Below, piece by piece: positions 1-7,830 of a stretch of 64,000 bases of DNA. Where the stretch lies: assembly GCF_018736085.1 (NCBI RefSeq), contig NZ_CP076134.1, forward strand, positions 496,001 to 560,000. Reading direction: 5' to 3'. Under the pieces are notes generated by a model. The model saw nothing but the letters and a program-made list of their open reading frames with translations. It searched no databases and was not told the origin of the DNA. The position numbers and the translations under genes were made by a program. Source of the DNA: Bradyrhizobium sediminis. GTDB taxonomy: Bacteria; Pseudomonadota; Alphaproteobacteria; Rhizobiales; Xanthobacteraceae. How positions within the stretch are numbered: position 1 is the first letter of the stretch; every line of letters begins with the position of its first letter.

Positions 1-294
1 CGACCACAGGCTCGACAGCGTCACGTCGGCCTGGAGGCTGCCGACGGTCAGGCGGCTCGTGCCGTTGCGGTCCTTGGGGTCCTGCAGCGTGACGTCGTTC
101 AGCTTGACGTTGAGGGAAGGCCAGATCCCGATCCTGGTGGCGCCGGCAATGGTCAGTTTGTAGCCGGTCTCGCGCTCGACCCGGGTCTGGATCTCCGACG
201 TCAGGAATCCCGAGGGGACGCCGACGATCAGCAGCAATGCCGCCACCACGATCACGGCGGCGACGGCGGCTCCGGCGATTTTCAGTGCTTTCAT
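1..294 (-). CDS. AsmA-family protein, N-terminal part (cut by window edge)
   Basis: The reading frame starts at the ATG complementary to 292-294 and runs off the left edge, giving 98 residues. It opens with a short basic stretch and one hydrophobic segment (about residues 5-28, rich in Ala, Val, Leu and Ile). This is followed by a region resembling the AsmA start, where the chain leaves the inner membrane and enters the periplasm (GYKLTIAG, then IWPSLNVKLNDV). AsmA-like proteins are anchored in the inner membrane and are linked to lipid transport and outer-membrane homeostasis. Only the first part is visible, so the family call is good but the exact member is unknown. Confidence 0.7.
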   Translation of the reverse strand, partial: MKALKIAGAAVAAVIVVAALLLIVGVPSGFLTSEIQTRVERETGYKLTIAGATRIGIWPSLNVKLNDVTLQDPKDRNGTSRLTVGSLQADVTLSSLWS

Positions 295-427
295 CTCGAC
301 ATTCCAGACCGGGCAGCTGCGCTCGAATTCGGCCCGGCCATAGCGGCGGGCCACGTAAATTGAGCTTATCCCGGAAGGGGAAACGGCTCAAAGCCAGTAA
401 AAATAGTCCGGGGGTGCTGCAAAGTTA

Positions 428-443
428 TGTGACTTATGACACA
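428..443. promoter_or_regulatory. Candidate CRP-like binding site upstream of the Crp/Fnr gene
   Basis: The sequence TGTGACTTATGACACA matches the CRP pattern TGTGA-N6-TCACA at all but one position and lies about 70 bases before the start of the Crp/Fnr-type gene. Autoregulation is the simplest reading. Related regulators use other half-sites, so this is only a candidate. Confidence 0.35.
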
Positions 444-510
444 CTTCACAGGCCACAAGCTTCGCTAACGGTTATTTTGTCGATCTCGAATCCTTCTGGA
501 AGGCATTGCA

Positions 511-1185
511 ATGAGCAAAGCGGCCGAATTTGCGGTCATTCTCAAGATGAATCCGATGTTCGCGGACTTGGGTTCCGACGAATTGCAGCGGATCTCGAGC
601 CTCTGCCACACCCAGCACCTCGGGGTGGGCGAGATGCTGTTCCAGAAGGGCGACGCCGGCGACGCCCTGTTCGGGGTCCGGCGCGGGCAGATCCGCATCG
701 AGACCGGAGCATCGGACGGCAGCCGCCTGACCCTGAACTTTCTCGGCCCCGGCGACCTGTTCGGCGAGGTCGCGGTGCTCGACGGCCAGAGCCGCACCGC
801 GGACGCCACCGCCGGCGAGCCCACGGAACTATTCGTGCTGCGGCGCGAGGATTTTCTCAGCTTTCTCGAACGTGAGCCCCGCGTCGCGGTCAAGATCATC
901 GCGCTGTTGTGCCAGCGCATCCGCTGGATGAGCGAGCGGATGGAGGAATCCATGCTGCAGCCGCTGCCGGTACGGCTGGCGCGCCGGCTCTGCGCGCTGT
1001 CGTCCGATTTCGGCTCCGAGGTGCACATCTCGCAGGAACAGCTCGGCGTGTTCGTCGGCGCCGCCCGCGAGAGCGTCAACCGTCAACTGCAGCTGTGGCG
1101 CAAGGACGGCATTCTCGACCTGCAGCGCGGCCGCATCCTGCTGCAGAACATGACCAAGCTGACGGCGGTGGCGCGAAACGAATAG
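511..1185 (+). CDS. Crp/Fnr family transcriptional regulator
   Basis: This 224-residue protein has the usual two-domain layout. A cyclic-nucleotide-binding-type beta-roll covers about residues 15-130 (GEMLFQKGDAGDALFGVRRG, then FLGPGDLFGEVAVLDGQSRTA). A winged helix of the Crp type follows at about 150-220 (ISQEQLGVFVGAARESVNRQL). The N-terminal cysteine cluster needed for an Fnr iron-sulfur centre is absent, so the signal is probably a nucleotide or other small ligand. It stands alone between an AsmA-like gene on the other strand and the convergent RND operon. A CRP-like palindrome lies just upstream. The ligand and regulon cannot be told from sequence. Confidence 0.9.
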   Translation: MSKAAEFAVILKMNPMFADLGSDELQRISSLCHTQHLGVGEMLFQKGDAGDALFGVRRGQIRIETGASDGSRLTLNFLGPGDLFGEVAVLDGQSRTADATAGEPTELFVLRREDFLSFLEREPRVAVKIIALLCQRIRWMSERMEESMLQPLPVRLARRLCALSSDFGSEVHISQEQLGVFVGAARESVNRQLQLWRKDGILDLQRGRILLQNMTKLTAVARNE

Positions 1186-1199
1186 GGCTATAGCGCCGC

Positions 1200-4100
1200 C
1201 TACTCCGCCGCGGGCGAATGCACGATGCTCGGCGGCGGCTTGTGGTCGCCCGGCTCCTGCTCGTTCTCGCCGCTGGAGACCAGCAGTTTCCTGCCGAAGC
1301 GCCAGATCAGCGCGCCGAGATCGTCCATCATCATGAACATCGCCGGCACGAACACCAAGGACAGCACGGTGGAGAACACCAGCCCGCCGATCACGGCGAG
1401 CGCCATCGGCGAGCGGAATTCGCCGCCGGCGCCGAATGCCAGCGCGGACGGCATCATGCCGGCCGCCATCGCGATCGTGGTCATGACGATCGGGCGTGCG
1501 CGCTTGATGCCGGCATCGATGATCGCAAATTCGCGCGGATTGCCCTCGCGGATCGATTCGACCGCGAATTCCACCAGCATGATGGCGTTCTTGGTGACGA
1601 TGCCCATCAGCATCAGGATGCCGATCCAAACCGGCGTCGTCAGCTGCTTGCCGGTCAAGAGCAGCGCCGCGATGGCACCGCCGATCGAGAGCGGCAACGA
1701 GAACAGGATGGTGATGGGCTGCAGGAAGGTGCCGAACAGCAGTACCAGCACCGCATAGACCATCATCAATCCGGTGGTGATCGCGGTGGCAAAGCCTTCC
1801 GACAGTTCGTTCAGGCTTTCGGCGTCGCCCGAGGGGCTGACCTTCACGCCCTTGGGCAGGCTCTTCATGACCGGCAGGTCGTAGATCAGTTTGGTGGCGT
1901 CGCCGAGCGCGGCGGAGCCGACGAGGTCGGCCGCCACCGTGGCCTGGCGTTCCCGGTCGTAGCGGTTGATGCTGGTCGGGCCCTGATCGAGCTTGATGTC
2001 GGCGACGACGGAGAGCGGCACGCCGCCCTTCTCGCCGCGCTGGCCGAGCGGCACCCGCAACTGCTCGAGGATCTGCAGGTCGCCGCGCGCGGCGTCCTCG
2101 AGCTGCACGCGGACCGGCACCAGCCGGCCGCCGGCGTCGAACTTCGCCAGCGCCGGGCCGACGTCGCCGATGGTGGCGACCCGGATGGTCTGCGACAGGC
2201 TCTCGGTGGAGACGCCGAGCCTTGCTGCGAGCTCCGCCCGCGGCTGGATGCGAAGCTCGGGGCGGTCGAGCGAGGTTTCGGAGATCACGTTGGCGATGAT
2301 CGGAATCCGTTTCATCTGCGTCGCCAGCTCGCTGGCGACGTTGCCGACGATGTTGCTGTCGACGCCGGTGACCACCAGCGAGATCGCGCGCAAGCCGTTT
2401 TCGTCGAGGAACCAGAATCGGATGTCGGGAACGCTTTCGAGGTCCTTGCCGATATCGAGTTCGAGCAGGCGTTGCGTGTGTGCATCGTCGCGGTCGGCCT
2501 TTGGCGTGTAATTGATGATCAGCGCGGCTCGGCGCACCTCGAAGATGCCGGGCGGCACGCGGCCGCCGTCGACGAACACGCTCTTGACCTCGGGCCGCTT
2601 GCGCAGGCGCGCGACGATCTCCTCGGTCACCTTCTCGGTGTAGGCGAGTTGTGTGCCCGGCGGCAGCTCCATCGCCAGCAGCGAGCGCGCGGTATCCTGC
2701 GCCGGCAGGAAGCCCTGCGGCAACAGCGTGATGCTCCAGATCGAGGCGGCGAAGATACCGAAACCGGCCAGCACGGTAATGAAGTAGTGCTTCACCGACC
2801 AGGTGACGAGCCGCGTATAGGTTTGCAGGATGCGCCCCGGCGGCGGGTCTTCGTGCGGATGATCCTTCAGGAAATAGGCCGCCAGCACCGGCGTGACGAA
2901 GCGCGCGGCGAGCAGCGAGAAGAACACCTGCACCGACACCGTGATGCCGAATTGCTTGAAGAATTGCCCGGCGATCCCCGACATGAAGCTTGCGGGCGCG
3001 AAGATCGCGATGATGGTGAGCGAGATCGCGATGACGGCGAGGCCGATCTCGTCGGCGGCCTCCAGCGCGGCGCGATAGGGCGACTTGCCCATCCGCATGT
3101 GGCGCACGATGTTCTCGATCTCGACGATGGCGTCGTCGACCAGAATGCCCGTCGACAGCGTGATGGCGAGGAAGCTGACGAGGTTCAGCGAGAATCCGAG
3201 AAGATCCATCGCCCAGAACGCCGGGAAGATCGACAGCGGCAGCGAGATCGCGGCGATGATGGTGGCGCGGATGTCGCGCAGGAACAGCAGCACGACGATG
3301 ACGGCGAGGATGGCGCCTTCGAACAAGGTCGAGATCGCGGCTTCATAGTTGCCCTTGGTGAATTCCACCGAGGTGTCGATCAGCTTGAGGTCGACGTCGG
3401 GATAGGCAACCTTGAGCGCATCGATGCGCTTCTGCACGGCCGCGGCTACGACCACGTCGCTGGCGCCCTTGGAGCGCTTGATGCCGAGCGCCACGACGGG
3501 CTCGCCGTTCAAGCGCGCGAAGGTCCGGCGATCGGCGATGGTGTCGGTGACGGTGCCGAGATCGTCGAGACGAACCTCGCCGCCGCCGAACAGCGGGATC
3601 ATGGTGCCGGCGAGATCGTTGAGGGTCTTGGCGCCGGCCAGCGTGCGGATCGCCTGGTCGTTCTTGCCGATCTCGGCGCGGCCGCCGGCGAGGTCGACAT
3701 TGGTGCCGCGCAGGATCTGGCTGACATTGACGGCGGTCAGCCCCGCGGCCTGCAGCCGGTCGGGATCGAGCGACACCAGGATTTCGCGCTCGACACCGCC
3801 GATGCGCTCGACCTGGGCAACGCCGCGCACGCCCTGCAGCGCGCGTTTGACGACGTCGTCGACAAAATAGGACAGTTGCTCGGGCGTCTTGCCGGGCGAG
3901 ATCGCGGCATACGTGACGATCGGCAGGCCGATCACGTCGACGCGCTGGATCAGCGGCTCGTTGACGTTCTGCGGCAGGTTGGCGCGCACGCGGGTGACGG
4001 CGTCCTTGACGTCGTTCAGCGCGCGATCGGTGTTGGTTTCGAGCGCGAACTGGATCGTAGTCAGCGACAGCCCGTCCGTGATCGAGGATGAGATATGCCG

Positions 4101-4337
4101 CACGCCCTCGACGCCGGAGACGCCGTCTTCGATGGTCTTGGTGACCTGCGACTCCAGCTCGGCCGGCGCCGCGCCGAATTGCGAGACCGCGACCGAGATC
4201 ACGGGGATGTCGGCGCTCGGCAGCCGCGTCACCGCGAGTTTGGTAAAGCTGACCCAGCCCAGCACCAGCAGGATGATCGAGAAGACGATCGAGGGAAGCG
4301 GGTTCCGGATCGACCAGGCCGAGATATTCAGAGCCAT
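1200..4337 (-). CDS. RND efflux transporter, inner-membrane pump subunit (HAE1 type)
   Basis: At 1045 residues this is a full-length AcrB/MexB-type proton-driven pump. The first membrane helix is at about residues 10-32 and is followed by the large periplasmic loop. The TM4 motif TGILVDDAIVEIENI carries the paired aspartates used for proton relay. A second loop and a C-terminal bundle follow (LMGIVTKNAIMLVEFAVE). It exports hydrophobic or amphipathic compounds through a tripartite complex. The start codon overlaps the stop of the upstream adaptor gene (TGATG), so the two are translationally coupled. No outer-membrane channel gene is next to it in this window. The substrate is unknown. Confidence 0.94.
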   Translation of the reverse strand: MALNISAWSIRNPLPSIVFSIILLVLGWVSFTKLAVTRLPSADIPVISVAVSQFGAAPAELESQVTKTIEDGVSGVEGVRHISSSITDGLSLTTIQFALETNTDRALNDVKDAVTRVRANLPQNVNEPLIQRVDVIGLPIVTYAAISPGKTPEQLSYFVDDVVKRALQGVRGVAQVERIGGVEREILVSLDPDRLQAAGLTAVNVSQILRGTNVDLAGGRAEIGKNDQAIRTLAGAKTLNDLAGTMIPLFGGGEVRLDDLGTVTDTIADRRTFARLNGEPVVALGIKRSKGASDVVVAAAVQKRIDALKVAYPDVDLKLIDTSVEFTKGNYEAAISTLFEGAILAVIVVLLFLRDIRATIIAAISLPLSIFPAFWAMDLLGFSLNLVSFLAITLSTGILVDDAIVEIENIVRHMRMGKSPYRAALEAADEIGLAVIAISLTIIAIFAPASFMSGIAGQFFKQFGITVSVQVFFSLLAARFVTPVLAAYFLKDHPHEDPPPGRILQTYTRLVTWSVKHYFITVLAGFGIFAASIWSITLLPQGFLPAQDTARSLLAMELPPGTQLAYTEKVTEEIVARLRKRPEVKSVFVDGGRVPPGIFEVRRAALIINYTPKADRDDAHTQRLLELDIGKDLESVPDIRFWFLDENGLRAISLVVTGVDSNIVGNVASELATQMKRIPIIANVISETSLDRPELRIQPRAELAARLGVSTESLSQTIRVATIGDVGPALAKFDAGGRLVPVRVQLEDAARGDLQILEQLRVPLGQRGEKGGVPLSVVADIKLDQGPTSINRYDRERQATVAADLVGSAALGDATKLIYDLPVMKSLPKGVKVSPSGDAESLNELSEGFATAITTGLMMVYAVLVLLFGTFLQPITILFSLPLSIGGAIAALLLTGKQLTTPVWIGILMLMGIVTKNAIMLVEFAVESIREGNPREFAIIDAGIKRARPIVMTTIAMAAGMMPSALAFGAGGEFRSPMALAVIGGLVFSTVLSLVFVPAMFMMMDDLGALIWRFGRKLLVSSGENEQEPGDHKPPPSIVHSPAAE

Positions 4338-5251
4338 CAGCGCACCCGTACCCGATCGAGTTCCTCGGCGAACATGGTCTTGATCTGGTCGCCGTCATGC
4401 AGCGAGGTGCCAGCGTCGGCCACGACGATTTCGCCGACGTCGAGGCCCTCGAGGATTTCCGTCGAAGTATCGGACACCAGTCCGACCTTCACTTTGCGCG
4501 TCTCAATCGTGTTTCCTTTAACCACCTGCACGGTCAGATGGTCGATGGCGGTACGCGGAATGGCGACGCCGCAACTGCGCTTGGCGTCGATATTGGCGCG
4601 CGCAAACATGCCGATCTTGAGCGACGGGTTATTGGTCAGCGAGATCCGGATGTGGCCGAGCTGGGTGCTGCGGTCGATCTGCGGCGAGACCAGCCGCACG
4701 CGCCCGATCAGGTCGGGCACATTGTCCCGGCTGACGCGCGCCGACGCGCCGGGATTGAGTTTCAGCATGTGGATCGCCGGTACTTCGGCATCCAGTTCGA
4801 TTTCGTTGTTGACGGAGATCCGGAACATCGGCCCGGCTTGCGGCGAAGCGGGCGCGCCGGCGATGGTCCTGACTTCGGTGACGAGGCCGGCCGCCGGGGC
4901 GCGCAGCACCGTCGGCCCGGGTCGTCCGCCGGCCTGCTGAGGTGGAGGTGTCAGCCGCGCCAGTTCCTGATTCTCGGTGACCATGTCGCCTTCGCGGACC
5001 AGCACTTCGGAAACCCTGGAGCCTTCCTGTTCGACGCCGACCACCGCTTCCCGGCGCGGCACGATGAAGCCGGTGACCCGCACCATGTCGGAGAAGCAGG
5101 CGTTGGTGGTCTTGGTGACGATGACGAGGGCGTTGGACGGGGTGTCTTTTTCCTCCGGCCGCGGACGGTGCTCGAACCAGTAATATCCGGCCCCCAGCAC
5201 GACAACGACGACCACGCCGATCGCAGGTTTGAGATATTCGGAGAGCTTCAT
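4337..5251 (-). CDS. RND efflux periplasmic adaptor (membrane fusion protein)
   Basis: This 304-residue protein bridges an RND pump to an outer-membrane channel. An N-terminal hydrophobic anchor (about residues 9-24, a run of Val and Gly) is followed by a lipoyl-like half-motif (GFIVPRREAVVGVEQEG, VREGDMVTENQELARL). The second half (TVLRAPAAGLVTEV) and beta-barrel and membrane-proximal domains come next (ARANIDAKRSCGVAIPRTAI). The alpha-helical hairpin between the lipoyl halves is very short, so the adaptor is at the compact end of the family. It is the first gene of the two-gene operon with the pump. Confidence 0.9.
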   Translation of the reverse strand: MKLSEYLKPAIGVVVVVVLGAGYYWFEHRPRPEEKDTPSNALVIVTKTTNACFSDMVRVTGFIVPRREAVVGVEQEGSRVSEVLVREGDMVTENQELARLTPPPQQAGGRPGPTVLRAPAAGLVTEVRTIAGAPASPQAGPMFRISVNNEIELDAEVPAIHMLKLNPGASARVSRDNVPDLIGRVRLVSPQIDRSTQLGHIRISLTNNPSLKIGMFARANIDAKRSCGVAIPRTAIDHLTVQVVKGNTIETRKVKVGLVSDTSTEILEGLDVGEIVVADAGTSLHDGDQIKTMFAEELDRVRVR

Positions 5252-5295
5252 CGCCGGATCAATCCAGACCTATCGGGTGGGACGGGTGGAGACGC

Positions 5296-5395
5296 TTTTA
5301 TAGCGTTTTCCAGCGACGTGGATACCGGCTCGCGCCAGGAAAATGCGTCAAATAAACACAGAGCCTCCGATCCGATCTGGTCGGAACGGAGGCTG
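5296..5395. repeat. Intergenic mosaic repeat, family A, ending in a hairpin
   Basis: The block reads GCGTTTTCCAGCGA, then GTGGATACCGG, then GCGTCAAATAAACA and GAGCC. The same order of words recurs at 34436-34560 and, in shortened form, at 10462-10531. Its right end forms a stem (5362-5394, AGCCTCCG paired with CGGAGGCT) that probably terminates transcription from the OmpA side. It looks like a rhizobial RIME-like element. Confidence 0.6.
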
Positions 5396-5429
5396 CAGCC
5401 GCAAAACTCTACTCGGCACCACAATTCAC

Positions 5430-6089
5430 TTACTTGGATGCGGTGGTCGTGCTCGCCATGTTGACGACCTGTACGCGGCGGTTCACTTCCGCGAGCGGGT
5501 GGCCGGGATCCTTGAGCTTGCTCTTGCCGTATCCGACGGTCACGAGGTCAGCGCCGGCAATGCCGAACTTGTCGGTCAGGTAGCGCTTGATCGAGTCGGC
5601 GCGCCGTTCGGACAGGTCTTGATTGTACGCCTCGCCGCCGGCGGCGTCGGTATGGCCTGCCACCACGAAGGTCGAGCCCTTCAGATCGGGATTGGAAAGG
5701 GCCTTTCCGAGAGCCTGAACCGAGGGCAGCGACTTGGCGCTGATGTCGGCCGAGTTGTAGTCGAAGGTGATTTCCAGATCGATATTCGGCTTGTCCTTGG
5801 CGAGGGTGGCGATTTCCTCGCGCTCGTTGACCGACAGCGAACGCGAGGGCCGGCCACGGATCTTCTGGACAAAGCGTCCTTCCTCGGCGCTGACCGCCGG
5901 GTCGACCTTCGGACCCACGGAGAGGCCGCGGGTCAGCGGCTTCTTGGCCGGCGCAAGCGCGCGGACGATCTGATCCTCGGTGACGTCCTCGGCGGCGACG
6001 GCCTTCGCCATTCCGAAAGAAAGCGCGGCGCCAATCGTCACGATCGAAAGGATTGCGGTGAGATTCTTCCTTCCAGACGTCTTGGTCAT
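5430..6089 (-). CDS. OmpA-family outer-membrane or periplasmic protein
   Basis: I start at the ATG complementary to 6087-6089 because GGAGGG sits just upstream; a longer frame exists but lacks such a site. The 219-residue product has a signal peptide (LTAILSIVTIGAALSFG, ending near AVAA). A low-complexity linker follows, then a C-terminal OmpA domain (about residues 105-215) with the peptidoglycan-binding signature NQDLSERRADSIKRYL and VGYGKSKLKDP. It probably tethers the outer membrane to peptidoglycan. The upstream neighbour on the same strand is the pseudo-caspase/TPR gene, 167 bases away. Confidence 0.88.
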   Translation of the reverse strand: MTKTSGRKNLTAILSIVTIGAALSFGMAKAVAAEDVTEDQIVRALAPAKKPLTRGLSVGPKVDPAVSAEEGRFVQKIRGRPSRSLSVNEREEIATLAKDKPNIDLEITFDYNSADISAKSLPSVQALGKALSNPDLKGSTFVVAGHTDAAGGEAYNQDLSERRADSIKRYLTDKFGIAGADLVTVGYGKSKLKDPGHPLAEVNRRVQVVNMASTTTASK

Positions 6090-6256
6090 TTGCCAGTCCC
6101 TCCTGCGCCGTCGGCGCGGTTCCAATCGATGCTCGATGAGCCGCCGGACAGAGCGGGCGGAGCCCGGCCACCTCCCGGCGTGGCTACTTCCTTGGGTTTG
6201 TCTCTGGCGCCTGCCTGGGGGTTCGAGGCCGCGCCGGCCCCTTACTCAAATAATCG

Positions 6257-7735
6257 TTAACGTACCCCGTAACTCGCGAATTCCTTGACAATATTCGGAT
6301 CCATGGCCTTGGCATTGGATATATCCAATTCGCCCTCGGAAATCGAGCCGTTTCGCTGCTTGGCGAGGCCGCGTCCGTACAGCGACGAGGTCAATCGCGG
6401 GTTGATCTTGAGGGCGGCGTCGAAATCAGCAATTGCATTCTTGGTCTGCCCGCTCTTCAGGTTGACGAGACCGCGGCTGTCGAGGGCATCGACAAAGTTC
6501 GGGCGCAGCCGCAGCGCTTCGTTGCAATCCTTCAGGGCGGCCTGCAGGTCGCCGATCACGGTGCGGGCCCAGCAGCGGTTGTTATAGGCTTCCACATCCT
6601 TGGGGTTGAGCCGCAGCGAGTTGTCGAAGTCCTTGATGGCAAGGCTGTAGGCGCCCTTGCTGGCATAGACCTGTCCGCGCCGGTACAGCGCGCCGGCGTC
6701 GTCGGGATTGGCGGCGAGCTTCTGGGTCAGGCTCTTGATGGTCGGGTCATCGGCCAGCGCGACGGCAGTCGGCCCCTCGGCCGGCTTTTCAGGCGGAGCG
6801 AGGGTGACTTCGGCCGGCTTGGGCGGCGGCGGCAGGACCGGCGTCTCGACCCGCGGCGGCGGTGGCGGTTCGACGCGCGGCAGCGGCGGGGGAGTAACCT
6901 GGGGAGCGGCTTGAGGCGGCGCTGGAGGAGTCGCCGGGGGTAATGCCGCCACCGGACCCGGGGCGGCCGGCTTGGCGGCGGTGCCCGGAATGAAGGAAAA
7001 ATCCTCGGCCAAAGAGGAGGAGATCCACGGCACCTGCTCGCTGCGGGAGGCGCGGGTGACGCCGACGCGGGTGCGGTTGAGGGTTTCCTCGGCCATCAGG
7101 TCGGGAACGCGAATTTCCTTGAGCAATTCCCGCACGAACAGGCTGCGGTCGCTGCCATTGTCGCTGACCACCGAAGAGAGCGCGGCCGAATACATCACCA
7201 ACGTTCCGTTCGGCGCAATCACAGGCGCCAGCCCCGCGGAAAAGCTGCGGAACCGGCGTTCGAACGGGTTGCGCCTGGAGGCGTCGATCAGGGCGATCTT
7301 GACCCCGGCGCCGCGGCTGTTGATTTCGCCCAGCACCGTCTCCAGGCTGAAGCCGTCGCGGCGAACGTCCGGCTCGGTCCAGATCTGGGCATCGACCGGA
7401 ATCATGTAGCTTTGGCGGCCGGACTGGACGCCGAACCCGCTGAAGAACAGCAACACGACCGAGCCGGGCTTGATCCGTCCGTAAAGCTTGTCGAAGGCGC
7501 GCCGCATCGCGTCGCCGGTCAGATTTTCTCCGACCTCGACGTTGAAGCCGTCGCGCTTGAGTTCGTCGGCGATGGCGCGGGCGTCGTTGATCGGTTCCTT
7601 GAGCGGCGCCTCGGCGTCGGGATATTTCGCGTTGCCGACGACAAGCGCAAAGCGCTCCGCGCCCGCAGCGACCGACGGGACAATCGGGATAACCGACAAA
7701 ACCGAAATCAGAAATAATGCGAGGCGGATTTTCAT
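6257..7735 (-). CDS. Exported caspase-fold (pseudo-orthocaspase) protein with TPR repeats
   Basis: The start is the ATG before a clear signal peptide (MKIRLALFLISVLSVIPIVP, cleavage near SVAAGA). Residues 26-250 form a caspase-like p20 domain (RFALVVGNAKYPD, then PGSVVLLFFSG, then YMIPVDAQI). The expected catalytic His of the SGHG motif is Phe at residue 101 (SGFG) and the expected Cys of the DACR motif is Ser at residue 153 (DASRRNPF). The enzyme should therefore be proteolytically dead. A Pro-rich linker (about 270-345) leads to three or four TPR repeats (about 350-490). It is more likely a binding scaffold in the periplasm than a protease. The total is 492 residues. Confidence 0.85.
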   Translation of the reverse strand: MKIRLALFLISVLSVIPIVPSVAAGAERFALVVGNAKYPDAEAPLKEPINDARAIADELKRDGFNVEVGENLTGDAMRRAFDKLYGRIKPGSVVLLFFSGFGVQSGRQSYMIPVDAQIWTEPDVRRDGFSLETVLGEINSRGAGVKIALIDASRRNPFERRFRSFSAGLAPVIAPNGTLVMYSAALSSVVSDNGSDRSLFVRELLKEIRVPDLMAEETLNRTRVGVTRASRSEQVPWISSSLAEDFSFIPGTAAKPAAPGPVAALPPATPPAPPQAAPQVTPPPLPRVEPPPPPRVETPVLPPPPKPAEVTLAPPEKPAEGPTAVALADDPTIKSLTQKLAANPDDAGALYRRGQVYASKGAYSLAIKDFDNSLRLNPKDVEAYNNRCWARTVIGDLQAALKDCNEALRLRPNFVDALDSRGLVNLKSGQTKNAIADFDAALKINPRLTSSLYGRGLAKQRNGSISEGELDISNAKAMDPNIVKEFASYGVR

Positions 7736-7814
7736 AAAACGGCAGTCCAGCCAACAAAGCGCCGACACCAGCTTGCGCCTCGGCGACCTTACTCTACGCA
7801 AACCGCATTATCAA

Positions 7815-7830
7815 ACCGGGGGCGCCGAGC
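7815..7830. repeat. Left copy of a 16-bp target-site duplication
   Basis: ACCGGGGGCGCCGAGC occurs here directly outside the left inverted repeat and again at 9369-9384 directly outside the right one. A duplication of this length is what the ISTde1 branch of the IS1202 superfamily makes. Confidence 0.75.

Noticed and set aside
1218..4091. A very long open frame on the plus strand opposite the RND pump gene
   Set aside because: Its product is dominated by Asp, Arg, Gly, His and Gln and looks like the GC-rich mirror of the pump gene; no start signal or family.
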